A DNA stretch of 64,000 nt from Ifrita kowaldi (lineage: Eukaryota > Chordata > Aves > Passeriformes > Cinclosomatidae). This document shows, in pieces, positions 24,217 through 37,167 of the stretch. The translations under genes and the position numbers were made by a program. Within the stretch, counting starts at the first letter, position 1. Each line of letters starts with the position of its first letter. The notes below the pieces were generated by a model that saw only the letters and a list, made by a program, of their open reading frames with translations, had not been told where the DNA came from and searched no databases. The stretch spans positions 104,454 to 168,453 of the forward strand of contig VZRS01007388.1 of assembly GCA_013398055.1 (NCBI GenBank), read 5' to 3'.

Positions 24217-24244
24217 TTTTGCTGCTACTTTGGTAGCAGCAAAA
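24217..24244. repeat. Perfect 12-bp hairpin with 4-nt loop
   Basis: TTTTGCTGCTAC (24217-24228) pairs exactly with GTAGCAGCAAAA (24233-24244) across the loop TTTG. It is too short for a microRNA precursor by itself and has no assigned role. Confidence 0.75.
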
Positions 24245-26508
24245 TGGTCATTGCAAAGGGTGCTGTGAAGGCAGCTGCAGCTCTGTAGCTGCACAGATTA
24301 CAGTACAGTTCCAAAAATGGAAAGGAAAGAAGCACTCAGCTTTTCTTCTCCTTTTGAAAAGTATGGTACTTAGCAGTTGCTGCTATTTAGGAGATGAGTG
24401 ACTTCAGTTTAGCAGGAGCTCAAGCAATTTTCTCATGCCCATTCTGAGCAGTATAACACAGCAATTACAGCTCTCAGACAAGGATATGCCTTTAGACCTT
24501 TAGGATGTGCTTTTAGAAGTGACAGCAAAGAGAAATGTCTCCTGAGAGACTGCAGAAGCCCAGGTCATTCCTCATGTGCCCTTTATTTCTGGGTGGGGAA
24601 TGTCTCACAGCTAGCGCTGGCAATAATAAATCATGGTGTGCTTCTTGCCCCTGTTCTGCCCTTTGCTGGTTGTTGTAGGGTGGGTCCAGGCAGCCCATGC
24701 CCATGGACCTAAGGGAGACCTACAGTCCTCGTTGTGGGTGTGTCTGGTAAGCCCCCAGCTGGACCACTGCCTTCATTAGGAATGCTCACCAAGCAGGTGT
24801 ACTGAACATGGGCAAGGTCTGGGGTAGCTTCTCAGTTTAGCTGACTCAGGTAACTAGCTTTCAGTGGAAAAAATGCACACATTGCCGTGGCAGGGCAGTG
24901 GGTTGCATGTGTTCAGGAAGCTGTGAGCTTCCATCCCTTCCTCTCCCTCCCTTCCTCCCGTGCGGTCTGAGAGCTGATCCGCTGCACGTGCAGGTGACAG
25001 GGTTTGACTGGCTGGGCAGGGTTCACTGCTCCAGGCAGATATCCCCCCTCTTCTCCAAGGAGAAAAGCAGCAGGCTGAATTGTAGTGAGTGCTGCATGGA
25101 TCCAGGATTTCAGACCTTCCCATCTCATCCTGCTGCTGCAAAAGTGATGGCAGATTCATTGGCACTGGCTTACTATCAGTCCCTTGGACTCACTGTGAAT
25201 GTCAGGGGAACAACATGTTCAGGGTGTGGTATCCTTATTATGTGCAACATGCCCATCTGGGGGTTTTTTGTTATTTTTAAAAGCATAGCTTATTTTACAC
25301 TTCTTAGTAACACAGGGTGATGGGCACTCAGTGCAGGAGTAAAATGGAGATGCTCTGTGCATTTTCCACAGGACCCTCATTTCTCAGCAAGTATCCCTGC
25401 ACTAAAGCTTTCACCAGCTTTCCCTCCTGGGGAGCTCAAACTGGGCTTTCTTGGATGATCTGCCTTCCTCAAAGGAATGGCATGCAGTTTGTAAATGAGA
25501 CGCCTGAACACCCTGCCAGGCTGTTCTCCCTGCCCTTGGAGAGCCTGCTATCCAGGCTGGCCTCCTGGCAGCCCAACTCAAAGCAGAAATGCTGCTGGCT
25601 TGCAGGGCTATGTGTTTCTGTCAGCCTGGGCCAGTGTCAGTGTTAAAAGCTGGGGGCTTTATACCCTGCCTGGAAGTTAAGCTGCTCTTTCCAGGATGGC
25701 CAGTGGGAAATTTTGCCTGAAGCAGATTTCTCCTCTAGTTTGTTCTCCTCTAGGAATATGAAAAAAACCCCAACTTGAACATGGGATTAGAATTGTGCAT
25801 ATGCATAATTCCTCTCTGCCTGTACTGTGTCCCAGGCATGTGATGGGAAATGGAGTTGTGGCTCCTCTGGGTGCTATACCCACTATGTTTCTAAAGCAGG
25901 TCTCTTCAGATCAGTACAGCCTCACATGGGTTTCCAGCATTAATAGCAAATATAAATGTATTATAATTGAGCTTTGATGATTCTTGTACTTTCCTGTGAA
26001 GAAGAAAGGGTTCTCAGCCTAACTGAAGAATTTGGTATTGATTTGGTACCCCCAATAACTCTTTGCAGTACAGTGAATGAGGTGTGGCGTGGGATAGAGA
26101 GCTAGACTGGATGACTAGGAGGACTGGTAAACTCTCCTGTCAGTCAAATAAATAGTCACCATCTTCATCTCTGTTTGAGGACAGAAGTTAATGGTTCACT
26201 TAAAGAAGATAGATGACAGATGTGGATGCACAAGAGGTTTTCAAGCAGATGAAGTACCTAAAGGTATTCTTTAAGGTGTGGTGTTGGAGGTCTCTGGTCC
26301 ACAAGGAACAGGTGAAGCATGGATTGGTTTGGGTTCCTAGTTCAGGAGATGAAATATATTTTTTTCTCAGAAAAAGCAGATGGTCTGGAAGAGGGAAAAT
26401 ACGTGACAGCTGGCTGGCTCACTGGAGAAAAGTTTCGTTTGGAGCTGAAGTGGGTGGGAAAAGGGATTCCTTTAGTCTGGCTGTGTTCTGGAGGCTGTAA
26501 AATTGGGG

Positions 26509-26530
26509 TATATATATATATATCTATCTA
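26509..26530. repeat. (TA)n / (TATC)n microsatellite
   Basis: About six TA units run into TATCTATCTA. It is a short simple-sequence repeat of the kind that varies in length between individuals. Confidence 0.85.
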
Positions 26531-28019
26531 AGATGATTTGTATGAAATCAGAAAGTCCATACTGCTTTTTTTTTCCAGTTTTCTGGCATGCTATCATTTC
26601 TTTTCACATTTATGGTCTGAATGAAAAAAGAGCTTTGAACAACTCTCATAATTTAAAAGCTTCTGTGCCCAGTCTCTGTTATATATGAGCTGCTTAATTG
26701 ATTTTGACACTGGAAGCTGACAGTGACCAGGTTAGATTGGTATATTGGAACTGATGTTCCTTGGTAGCACACAGTGCCAACTTCTCTGGTGAATACAGTG
26801 TTTGCAAAGTGCTCTAACCGTAGTGGTGCTCACAGACTTGTAGAGAAAAACAAAAACTAAATTACAGTGATTTTTTTCTCCCCACTACCACTTGCTAATG
26901 TGTTAGAATAAGGTGCTTAATTTAGGCACTGAACCTACTGTATGTGTTAGGTTTCCTAAAACTTCAGCTTTGCTAATGAGTAGAAAGTAAATAGTACTAA
27001 ATAAGCTTCTAAGTAGGCAGATAAGCTTCTTCTCTGTGCTTTTGCATTCCTACAATGTATTGATAAGTAAATAAAGTAAAATGTTTGTCTAAAATACACA
27101 GAAATTATTTTAGTATCAAATACGGGGTAGAGTAAAAAAAACTATGCAAGCTTGCAGTTCTAATTTTATCATTACACGCAAATCATACTCGTAAGCCCAG
27201 GGAAATGTGAAACTGGATATTTGTATTTTTATGTAATTTAAATATTTCATTTCCTTAAAAAAATTACTTTGACAGAAAAAAGATGAAAAATCTGTATTGA
27301 AATATTCAGCTACAGAGCGAGCCTGCTTTTTGGAGAGGTTTGCTTATTATTAGCATTAATTATAATATAGAAAGCAAGCTGTGTATGTAAAGCCATTTGA
27401 AATAATTTATCGTAGTTTTTTCCTCCAGGATACATTTGGGATGCATTCGAGACATATTTGCACTAAACCATAGTTTTTGAAATTTCTTTTAGTCAACTAC
27501 AACTCAGTTAAATAATGCCTTTGTAACAGATGTGAAAATGTGTTGTACAGTATTTCCAGTTAATATTTCAATGAAGTGTTGCTCCCATTAAGAAAATCAT
27601 GTCTGTTTGTAGTATCATAGTAAAATTGTAAAAGGGCTTTTTACCTCAGTAAGTGGGGAGAATATTCTTCAGATTACAGTATCATTTTCATAGTCAGATC
27701 CACTGAATAAGACGCTCACAAACTGACAATAGTGTTCAAAGGAGGCTCTTCCAGTACTTCCCTGCGTCAGTAGGAAGGGGAACATTTCCTAAATCCACCC
27801 TGTAATCCCTTTACAGATTAATCTATATATTAATTAGAATTACGTACTGTTTAAAGGTATATAAGTACATACAGCTTGAGTGTATTGATTCAGTGACTTA
27901 GTTCAAGATGAAGGGATATATTATATGAGGCAGGTATGTTTTAAGAAGGAAAACAGATACTGAAGAACAGTTCTGTTAATTTGCTGGGTACTAACTTTTG
28001 TAATTGGTGGTCTCATTAG

Positions 28020-28046
28020 GAAGACATGATTTGCTCATTGAAGCAG
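28020..28046 (+). CDS. Doubtful 27-nt micro-exon
   Basis: CTCATTAG precedes, and GTTAGT follows, a 27-nt stretch that in phase 0 reads EDMICSLKQ and keeps the phase from exon D to exon E. The pyrimidine tract is poor. It would fit the chain but is not needed by it. Confidence 0.15.
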
Positions 28047-28666
28047 GTTAGTGGTTGAGCTGAAGCTGTTAAAATGCTCACGACAGAAGATTAACGATTT
28101 AGAGCCTTGGGTTGTATGGATTACTCACGACCAAGGAATTCCTTAAGGAAATTCCAGCCGTGACACACCAGGGGTTTTTAGGGTGCCCAGCTGGACGCCT
28201 GCAAGGAGACAAGAATGAATGTCAGGACATGTCCAGAGCTGCAGCTTTTGTTAGCTTGACAAAGCTGTGGCATTGTGCTGACGTGCTGTTGGATTGATGG
28301 TCAGTAATCAGGGCTCCGATGGAAAAATATCCTTTAAAATACTTACATCAAATGACGTCTGAATACAGTCAGTGACTGAAATATGTGCATTGCTTTCTAA
28401 AAACATGATCACTTTTGTTGTATCTGCTCTGTTTGGGACAGATCTATTGGGTAGCTTGGGAGCAGGTTTACTACTTTTCACTCTTGGCAGCTGCTCTACA
28501 TCTTGCAGAGCTGCAGGTCAAATGGTCATAACAACTATAGCACAGTTTTGCAAAAACTTTCATGGCTTGTATAGCTATGAAGTGCTGTAGATGTCTAAAG
28601 TCATTTAAACAGAATGGACTTGGCATGTCAGCACAGGAGTTTGCTATTTCTCTTTATACCTCTCAG

Positions 28667-28700
28667 ACCTGCCAGCATCAGCAGAGAGAGCTGTACCAGG
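28667..28700 (+). CDS. Small internal exon E of the unidentified gene
   Basis: This is a 34-nt exon between a strong acceptor (TATTTCTCTTTATACCTCTCAG) and a near-consensus donor (CCAGG, then GTAAGA). In phase 0, as left by exon D, it reads TCQHQQRELYQ with one base over (G). That base joins the GC of the exon at 56266 as a Gly codon. All three frames are open because the exon is so short, so support comes from the two good splice sites and the phase. The Gln/Glu-rich content fits a helical protein. Confidence 0.45.
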
Positions 28701-31017
28701 GTAAGATGATAGTTTGCAAATTTAGTCTTCAATTACAAGCCAAGAAAAAAAATGAATCGATCAATGAGGTTGTCAGTTGATACCTCCTTGTTGAGTAAGA
28801 GTAAGTAATTAAGAGTTAGGTACATGTTTGCTGTGGAGGTAACCTGAAGTTCAAGTCTCTGGTCTGAATCAGGGGAAACAGGGAGTGGAATCTAGTTCTA
28901 TCATGTTCTGAAGAGAATGTCCTTTTCCAGATAGTCGATTTTTCATCTGCTGGAATGAATGCATAGCCCCAGGTGATCACCTGTTCTTCATAAGCCAACC
29001 TCTTTATGTTCTGAGAAGAAAAGACTTCTGCAGGTCCTAAGATTTTTTTTTTCTAGTACAGAACAGGCACAGGCATCTTTTTGAAATGGAAAAAGTTTGC
29101 CAGAGATAAAGATCCTCCTGCTCAGATGTAGGACTGAGATAATTTGCATGCTAGGAAAAGCTTTGTTTCAGTCTTTTGCAGCGCTTTTAAAAATAATAAT
29201 AGAATTATTTTTATTTGCTGCATACTTTTAAGAGGACTTGCCATTCCTTTTGTTGAGTCTTCTTAATGTGGCCAGAGTTTTGGAGGAGAATGTCCTCTTG
29301 CCAGGAGTGCAAAATAGTGGTGAAATTATGGGATCCTTCCCCTTGTAAAAAAAAGCACTAGAGTGATTCTTGTGCTCCCACAATATGTTGTGAGCACAGC
29401 ATAGGAACACATTGAGTGGAAACCTCACTATTTTTCTTGAAGTCAAGTTACATATTCCCAAAATACTTTCTTTCCTCCAGATGCTCATCATGGTGCTTAA
29501 AAGAAAAGAAAGCCTATTTTTCTCCTCTTTGATTTATTCTGTAACATTATACGACTTTGTATAGAAGGAAATTCCTCATACACATTTTGCATGCTGGGCT
29601 TTCTTTAGAGTGGAATGGTGACTCATTCTTGTGTGGGACAATAATTTAGCTCCTGTGCTGAAAGGGGTAAAAAGGGCATATGGTATTTAGCAGGCTAAAA
29701 CCTGGGAGCCAGAACTTTGAATTTTTATTTTTGACTCCGTTGGTTATTTAATAAATAAGCTTCTTCAAATCTCTTCACTTTTCTGCACCTTTGTTTACCT
29801 AGGTATAAAATGAGGTCTTAAACATGTGGGACCTTGAAGGGTGCCATAAAACCCATAGTGGTTAATGAATGTTGAGGAATTGCCTTGGGATCCTTGAGAC
29901 GTGGTTCAGGGATCCCAAGGAAGCTGCAAGTGGGTTGAAATGTTGACAGACAGGGGGATCTTTTTTTAAATCCCTGAGCATAGCTGAGGTGAGGCCAAAC
30001 AGTTGCAGTCACTATGCAGCCTCTGGATCCTCAGGCACTGCTTCAGGGGCTGTGCTGCCCCAAACGCTTGTCCCCAGCCCTGGGCTGGCCCATGTGGTGC
30101 TGCTTTGTGGAGACACATGGAGAATAATGAAGCTGAGAAATAAAATAAAATACACCTTCCTTGTGGGGTTATTTTCCAACTGGATTGGTTCCCCTCACTT
30201 TATGGGGACATGGATATGGGGTGAGAATGAGATATGGTGTCAGGAATGACCTGTGCTGGTGAGAGCTACTCTGCTGCTCCTGGTGAAACACAGCCATCCT
30301 CCTTAATTCCCCAAAGCCTTGTGATTTACCCAATCCAAAACTGAACTGGGTCAAATGAAATGTCCTTGCATTTTTTTGGTGGGCAGTATTTTAATCTAGA
30401 TCCTGTGTTTCACCGAGTGGCTTTGTGAAGGCACACACGCGCAAAGAAGGGGGTGAGTGATGAATGGGGGTCAACATCCAGGAGCAGGGAGAGGACAGGA
30501 GTGTTGTTTTTCATGGTCAGCACTACACAGTTCTGGTGGTACCAAGACTGAAAGCATGGTTCCTTGGTCCTGCCCTTGCTCCATTTATCCTCATGAAGAT
30601 GTAGAGAAACCCTTTGAGAGCTGCAATCTGCAGGTTGTCACTGTCCTCTGCTTCTGTGTTTCTCTCCAGATTTTGAACCACTTACGTTTCTATGCTTATG
30701 TTTCTAGGCTGTCCAAAGGCTTACAGAGAATCAATCTTATATTCTCCCTCTGGAGAAGTAGAAATTACCAGCTTATGAATTCAAAGCACTTGCTCTTTTG
30801 TTTTCTGACATTAAATTGTTCCTCTCTCTCTGTGATAAATACATTTGATGACATTCTGAATGTTCTTTTCTCCATTTTCCTGATTTATGACATCAATAAA
30901 TTCCCAGTTATGCTGATAATACAGTGGATGTGTCCTGCCATCTACTTCTGTAAAGTTACTTCTACCTTTTTTCTGGGAACTCCAAATAACAAAGGTGCCT
31001 GGATCTCTCTGTCAAGT
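28701..31017 (+). other. Start of the large intron after exon E
   Basis: No further exon is supported. The longest open frame of the window (30457-31020, 187 codons, plus) lies here. It is a run of hydrophobic and Ser/Cys-rich residues without motif, and its stop codon coincides with the first bases of the LTR that follows. I treat it as chance. Confidence 0.4.
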
Positions 31018-31500
31018 TGATGCCTTTTCCTGGTCTTAAAATCAAGAATCAAACACGGTTAGAAGAGAAAAAGGGATTTTACCTCAGTATTTATTTTAAG
31101 GATCCTTAGGTGCACCACGTCCAGGTGGAATGCACCCCAATGCCCACCTCAATGCACACCCACAATAGATCGGGTATCACATTATAGGTGTTACTAATTA
31201 GCATATCTAGCAAAGATTCCCCAGTGAGAGGCTCGAGTGAGCCCCCTCCCCAAGGAACCTTCCCCTGGATGGTTCTATCTTAGTTTACAAAATGTGTTCT
31301 GGTGAGGACCTTGGTGTCCGGGGCACTCTGATCCCTAACTACGAAGATTCTAAGATGTTTAGTCTCCTAGCTTGACAAAATAGTCTAATAATGTAGGCTA
31401 AAAACACTAAGAATACAGAAGTTATAAAAAGGTATAAAAGGGGTATAAAAGAAAAGGCAAAAATTCATCATGGCGTCAAAGGGAATTTGTTACCTAAATT
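31018..31500 (-). mobile_element. Solo LTR of an avian endogenous retrovirus, minus strand
   Basis: On the plus strand the block opens TGATGCCTTTTCCTGGTCTT and continues with landmarks of an LTR type I know from passerine genomes, in reverse orientation: TACCTCAGTATTTATTTTAAGG (31080-31101, polyadenylation signal on the minus strand), a GTGCACCACGTCCAGGTGGA stretch (31110-31129), a TATTAGGCATATCT-like region and ATTCCCCAGTGAGAGGCTCG (31215-31234), GATCCCTAACTACGAAGATT (31331-31350), and AAAAATTCATCATGGCGTCA (31459-31478). No retroviral gene is attached. The right-hand edge is uncertain (31490-31600) and no target duplication was found. Strand follows the position of the polyadenylation signal. 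Confidence 0.8.
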
Positions 31501-34500
31501 CAAGAAGATTAAAAAGAAAAGTTTATCATGCTTTGAATATATACCATGCAAACTTAGGTCAGAAATATCAAGCAGTTTCTGAATTTCAGAAGTAATTTTG
31601 TCTTTCACCTTTCAGTGGTGCAGAACTTTTAAGCAATTCACAGCTTTACCAGACTTTTCTTTTGGAATTTAAACCAGTCAAGGACATCTTGTTTTGGCTT
31701 ATAGTCTGGACCTGGCTGAAAAGAAATATCCAAGATAACTGGAAAACTTTTTGATAGGCTAGAAGCTGATGGCTGTCCACCACAGCTTCCTCTTTGGAAG
31801 TTTGTTGATTTCTCTAAAGAGAGTCTATGAGGTCTGTGTCAGGACCTCGCTGGAATAAATGCTGACAACATTTGTTGGCATCTGTTCCTGCAGACATGCT
31901 CTGGAGACCACCTGGAGCATGCCAGGGTAGAGACAGCCTTTTCCCTATGTTCAGCTGCCTCTCCTGGACCAGAGTCAGGCTATCTGCACTGAGGACTTTT
32001 TGGAAAAGTGGCAGCTGTGAAGTGGCTATCTCTGCCTCCATTGTTGGAACCACATACACAGCAGGAATGTAAGGACACTCTGACCTTGTATTTTTTGCAG
32101 GCTTCTTTTTTTCCCTGGGATTTATTTATTTTAATCATGAAACCTCCCTAAAATCTCCCCCCAAAACTGTCCTTTTGCTATGGCCATTCTGTCACTCACT
32201 GTGCCTCCATTTTAAAGTTTAATTCAGCCCCTGCTGATGTTAATAGATATTTTTTTGATGAGAGTAGGGTATAGCCTGTAGGATCTAATGCTTTTGTCAC
32301 ACTGTAGCCATGGAAGGTGGTGGCATTTTGCAAGATGTGCTTGACACACGGCCACCTGTGGAGAAGGCTGATTTGGTAGCAGTTAATACACCACTTGCAT
32401 CCATTTTTCTTGGTTCTGTGTGGCAGCTCAAAGAGCAAAGGAGTGAAAACCCAGGCGATTAGTGGTATTTTTGCTGACTATCTGCCTCTAAATCAAAGCA
32501 GGTATTCCCCTCTCCTTCCTCGATTAGTGTTCCTACCGCTGTGTGCAGCACCTCCTGTATTCTAATTCACAGCACATGAAAATGAGGTCTCAAGTGCATA
32601 TGCACGGATTTCATTTTAACTACCCAGTGAAAAGTTTTAATTAGGTGTTTCATGTGGAAACATGAAACAGGGTTTGAAATCAGCAGTGACCTTGCAGCCT
32701 TCCTCGAATATATTTTCTGATACCATGTGGCAGGCAGTTCCCAGCTCCTTTTGTCACTGCCTGGAACGTGAGCATCCGAGTGGGGAAGGCTCTGACGTGT
32801 GGGAGCGGCAGCAATTGCTGGTTGCAGGAAAAAGTACTTCAGCCTCTTTTGGTGACTGGGAAAACAATAGGATGACCTAACTCAGGAAGAGCATGAATAG
32901 TAGCTGGTAATTCCTTTAACAGCTTGCTGAAGATCAAATCTTAGATGGATTTCCAGTCTCTGAACAAGGGTAAGCCCTGAACAGGGGGTGATGCTGAGCT
33001 ACACAGCCCTGTTTGATCAAGGGAAGGGCCTACAGCTCACATGCCTTTGTTGGCTGCTGAGCGTCAGCTCTGTCCCCTGCCAGCCTGGCTGATGCTGCTT
33101 TCTCATTTGAGGTGGCTGGACTGAGAGCACCATCCCTCATTTAATCTCCATATTTTCCCTGGGAGGTGAGGGGAATAGACCTGTGTGTTGTATCAAGAGC
33201 AGCATTCCTACTTAGTCTGTTGCTGGGAGGAACAAAGAAGAACCTGCTCTTTTTGGCAGAGTAGGAGACAAGCACAGAATGCAAATGTGCATCACCTTTT
33301 TGGTTTGGTTGCAATATCACAGTGTGTCTTCTATTTTTTAAGGTACTAATATCTGTTCAATGAATACAGCATCAGTTTAGGCCATTTTACGAAATACTTT
33401 TGATGTTGCAAGGAGGGGATTATTCACCACAGGAACGTTTAAAACATATATGTGGATACAAATACAACTGCTAAATCGATTTACTGTTTGTAATATATGC
33501 TGTTTGGCCATATTAGCAAGTTAATAGAGACTAGATGTGGTCAGGGTCAGACAAGACACTAATCAGAGCTGACTGAAGTGGACAGAATTTCAGTTCTCAT
33601 ATGCAAAGCTTGGTTGTTCAGGCTTTGAGCTAAGAAACAGATAAACTCAGGCCTGGGCTTCCTTGTGTGAATGGCAAATAGCTGGAAAGTGTACTGACAC
33701 TCTGGCTTTGTCTCCTCAGGTGAGAAAACTGAATCTCTTCAGTGGAATCCACACATTAATTCAGTCTGTCTAAATAATCTGCCAGTCTCTATGCAGTACC
33801 TGTATCGAGCTAATCACTGGGGTATATTGATTTCTTTTTGGTTTCTTGGATTTTGATGAACTTGTATAAAAGAAGAATGTGGCTTCTAAGCAGAACTCTA
33901 CTTGCAGTGAGTTCTTTACTCCTGTTTCCCACAGAGACAGAAGAAGTAAATTAAGCCTAGGTGGAAGATTTTCCTACCTGCTTTATCATTGGCATTGTAA
34001 GATTTTTCCAGCAGAGTTTGAGCAGTGCCCAGTGCTGCACTGGGAAGCTATCGAATCCTGCACATTGCAGGTAATGGCCTCCTGCATCTGGGGCCTTTCT
34101 CAGCATTTCACCAAGGGCATGGCAGAATCCTTCTCCACCAAGGAATTTGCAGTGCTCGTGGTCCCCCAGTTCTCCTTCTGTAGAGACACCTGCCTATGTG
34201 TGCACATGCTGTAAATATTTATTCATTAAACAAACTGCATACCTTGCTAAAAGCAAAGATAATCTCTTACTTATGAGTAAGACTACTTATGGAACCCTTT
34301 TTCACACTGTAAAATGAACCAGTCATTTAAACACACAGTTTCAGTTGTTAGCACAAAGAAGCTGCTTTCTCCTGGTGACCCATCTGTTCTGACAGTCCTC
34401 TCCTCCTCTTCTTCTTTTCAGATTGCATCAGGTTTTTGTCTAGCAAATTCTGAAAAAGTTTCAACCTCCTTTTGAGTTTGTCAGATTAAAACCTGAGTCT

Positions 34501-34603
34501 TGGTCATCAGAAGGGGTGTTTGAGTAGTTAGGGTGCACTGAGTGGCTGAGTGATACTACAGATAGTTTGAAGCAGCTACCCTTTTTAAGTCTGAACACCT
34601 GAA

Positions 34604-34627
34604 CCACCTGAAACTTGCTTCAGGTGG
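34604..34627 (+). repeat. 9-bp hairpin of paired E-boxes followed by T-run
   Basis: CCACCTGAA and TTCAGGTGG form a perfect stem across the loop ACTTGC. CAG and six T follow. Each arm contains an E-box core (CACCTG or CAGGTG), the site bound by many bHLH and ZEB-type factors. Stem plus T-run resembles a terminator shape, but no small RNA gene is visible upstream. Confidence 0.6.
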
Positions 34628-36320
34628 CAGTTTTTTAATGTGTGATACTCAAATCAGGTACTTTCTTAAAAAAGGCCGCTATAAATTCTTCTTTTTCAGA
34701 GCATCATCTATAGCTTTTATTTCCAGGGACCCCTAAAGATCTGCCTCTCTTACTTCGTTTGAGACACTTCCTTGTAGGAATGTGTGCAGGAACTGGAGGA
34801 ACGTGTTCCAATTTTCCAGCAGAGCTGTGGGTATGTGTGCTGATCTGCGTGGGATCCACAGCCATCCGCAGAGCAGAGCTGCTCTGCTCTAGCCCTGGGT
34901 GGCCGTATGCTCCCTGTAACTCGTCTGTTCTCACTCTCCCACCCTCAGCTGTCACACAGGCACACAGATGAATATGTGCAGTTATGACTGTCTCTTCCCC
35001 AGAGCAAAACTTAGTTTTCTACTATGTGGGGAAAAAGGCTACAGTTTCACCACACCATTTTCCTTTGCAGCTGCTGTAGCAAAGCTCTCCAGTTGTCTTA
35101 TATTTTTACTGGTTAATCAATTGACACATGCTGTTTTTATTGCAGTGACATGTAAATATTTGCATTAGACAAAAGTTACACAGTAAATCATGCATATAAT
35201 TGTTGTTTTAAAATGCTATTAGTTTTTGATCTGTGTGATGTTCAATATGTATTAAGGATCCCCTAAGAATAGAAACAGTTAAACAAATAGCAGTTTACTC
35301 ATTTAAGTACGTAGAAATTCATGTCTTACCTGATGTAAGAAGAAATGAAGATTCAGCATTTCAACAGAAGTATCAAAAATCTGTAAAAGTTGCTTGACCA
35401 TTTTGTTGTCAAGATTAACTCTAAAATCATAGGCATTTGCAATCTTCCTTGTAATTCATTAATGCTGCAGTTTCCGGTATTCCAGTGCTCTCGTGCGTGG
35501 AAAAGATCTGCGTCAAATGGTTGGATGCCCAAGCTGCTTGAAAAAAATCCTATTGATTAAAGTCTAATAGTACATCCCATTCCAGAGTTTCTTCATTTGG
35601 GCAGTTTTGTGAACTCAGCAGAATATGCAATACCAGTATGTCCATATCCCTTTGCTTCTGTAAGAAATAATTTGTTCCAATTTTTTTTTTTTCATGCACA
35701 GGTTAAGTGCTTGCTACAGCAAAACTTCTTCACTTTCCTACCTTAGACAATATACTTAATGAACTTTATCTGTATTGCTTTGTTAAGGGCAAGGAGCAAG
35801 GAGCTACCTCTAAAAAGACTAGGGCTTTTATGGAAATGAAAGAACCAAAGACTTGCTTCATCATGGGAAATCACTGCCAAATGTCGTGTGAGCTCTTGCT
35901 TTCCTGGCAGACACAATGTAGAGAAACATTTTCATTTTTAGTATCTTGACATTCAGCTTTTTGACTTTTAATGCTTTACCACTTTTTAGGATATGAATAT
36001 TTTCCATTAAAATGCGTTGTTATGAATTTGCTTGTATTGAAATAACAATTGAGATGATATACAGATATAGATAATTAGAGGCTTAGATCATGCTGTACAG
36101 AAGGATCTTAATAAGATCAAATTAAAACCTGCATTTTGTTTTTAGCTTAGTCTAATGTTTAATAAGCTAAAGCTTAAAATCTGATGAATTGGCAGTGATT
36201 TTGTGATTTGATATTCAGAAAGAATGTGTCCTGAATACCAAATGAATGAAAGTTGCTGTGGAATATCATTGCTGCATTTTTTATTCTGACCTTGAAAACT
36301 GGGTTGGTGTAATGTTTTCA

Positions 36321-36375
36321 CACTGCTAACCTTGAAACACAGTAATTGGAAAAACAGCGCTGAAGGTTAGCAGTG
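36321..36375. repeat. 13-bp perfect inverted repeat with 29-nt spacer
   Basis: CACTGCTAACCTT (36321-36333) is the exact reverse complement of AAGGTTAGCAGTG (36363-36375). The 55-nt unit could fold as a stem-loop. The spacer pairs poorly with itself by eye, so it is not a convincing microRNA precursor. Confidence 0.75.
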
Positions 36376-37147
36376 CTTTTTCTTGAGTTATCATAGGGGA
36401 ACGGTTTGAAGTTTATGGGGGTGGAGAGAAATTGTCTTCAAGATCTTCAAATAGCCTGAAAGTTTTGGTGATGACAGCACTTTAACTTATCGTTATCCTA
36501 AAAATGTCCTTCTGTGTCAGTGAAGCCTTACATAGCTAAAAGGAAAAGTGACTGTAGGAAGGAGTTTAAGTAATGTCAAGAGGATGGGGATGCCCAGGAA
36601 GCTGCTAACAAATCCCTTCTGCTGCTGCCCAAACATAGCCTCCTGCACTGTGGGTGTATGTCCTCACAAAACATCCTTGGTGCAGCATCAGTTTGGTAGG
36701 TCAGGTGAGTAGCTCGGTGTAGAGATCATACTTCTCACGTCAAGTAAATGCTTGTGAGCCCAAGTCTCATCCCCCTCTTTGCTGGTTGTTAGCAGGCAGC
36801 CAATGCACCAGCACAGACTAAGGGTAGGTGAAGAAACGTGCTTTGCACAGGGAGTGTTTCGTCTGGAATAAACAGAGGTATAAGACAGAGACAACAGGCT
36901 TGTGTTTTCATTTTTTTGTCTTTACTGAGTGGGTAGTTACACTGTAAACTGCACATTCATTACTTAAGGTGGAAAAAAAAATCCTAACATATTTCAGGAA
37001 CATTAGATTTGTGATCACTTGTATTTTAAGGGAGCAGAAGAAAATGTAAGCAACTTCTGCTTAGGGTCATCTGAAAATATAATTATTTTTATTAAAAATT
37101 TAACAGAAACCTAATGTTTTAGATAGGATTTTAAAGACTTTGTCTTT

Positions 37148-37167
37148 CCCTTCCCCCCCCGCCCCCC
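37148..37167. repeat. C-rich tract (G-rich on minus strand)
   Basis: Three C, two T, eight C, one G and six C. The minus strand could form a G-quadruplex. No promoter feature is nearby. Confidence 0.5.

Larger units (their letters stand above)
23003..28666 (+). other. Intron between exons D and E, with two weak internal exon candidates
   Basis: Mostly unremarkable intron. It contains a weak alternative terminal exon (24135-24173), a perfect short hairpin (24217-24244), a TA repeat (26509-26530) and a doubtful 27-nt micro-exon at 28020-28046. The GC-richer block 24500-25680 carries several overlapping frames of 60-140 codons on both strands, with no motif. Confidence 0.4.

Noticed and set aside
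33720..33775. Exon-like stretch after CTTTGTCTCCTCAG
   Set aside because: The AG is followed by GTGAG. The phase-0 frame gives 17 residues and a stop, and the other open frame has no donor. Not convincing.
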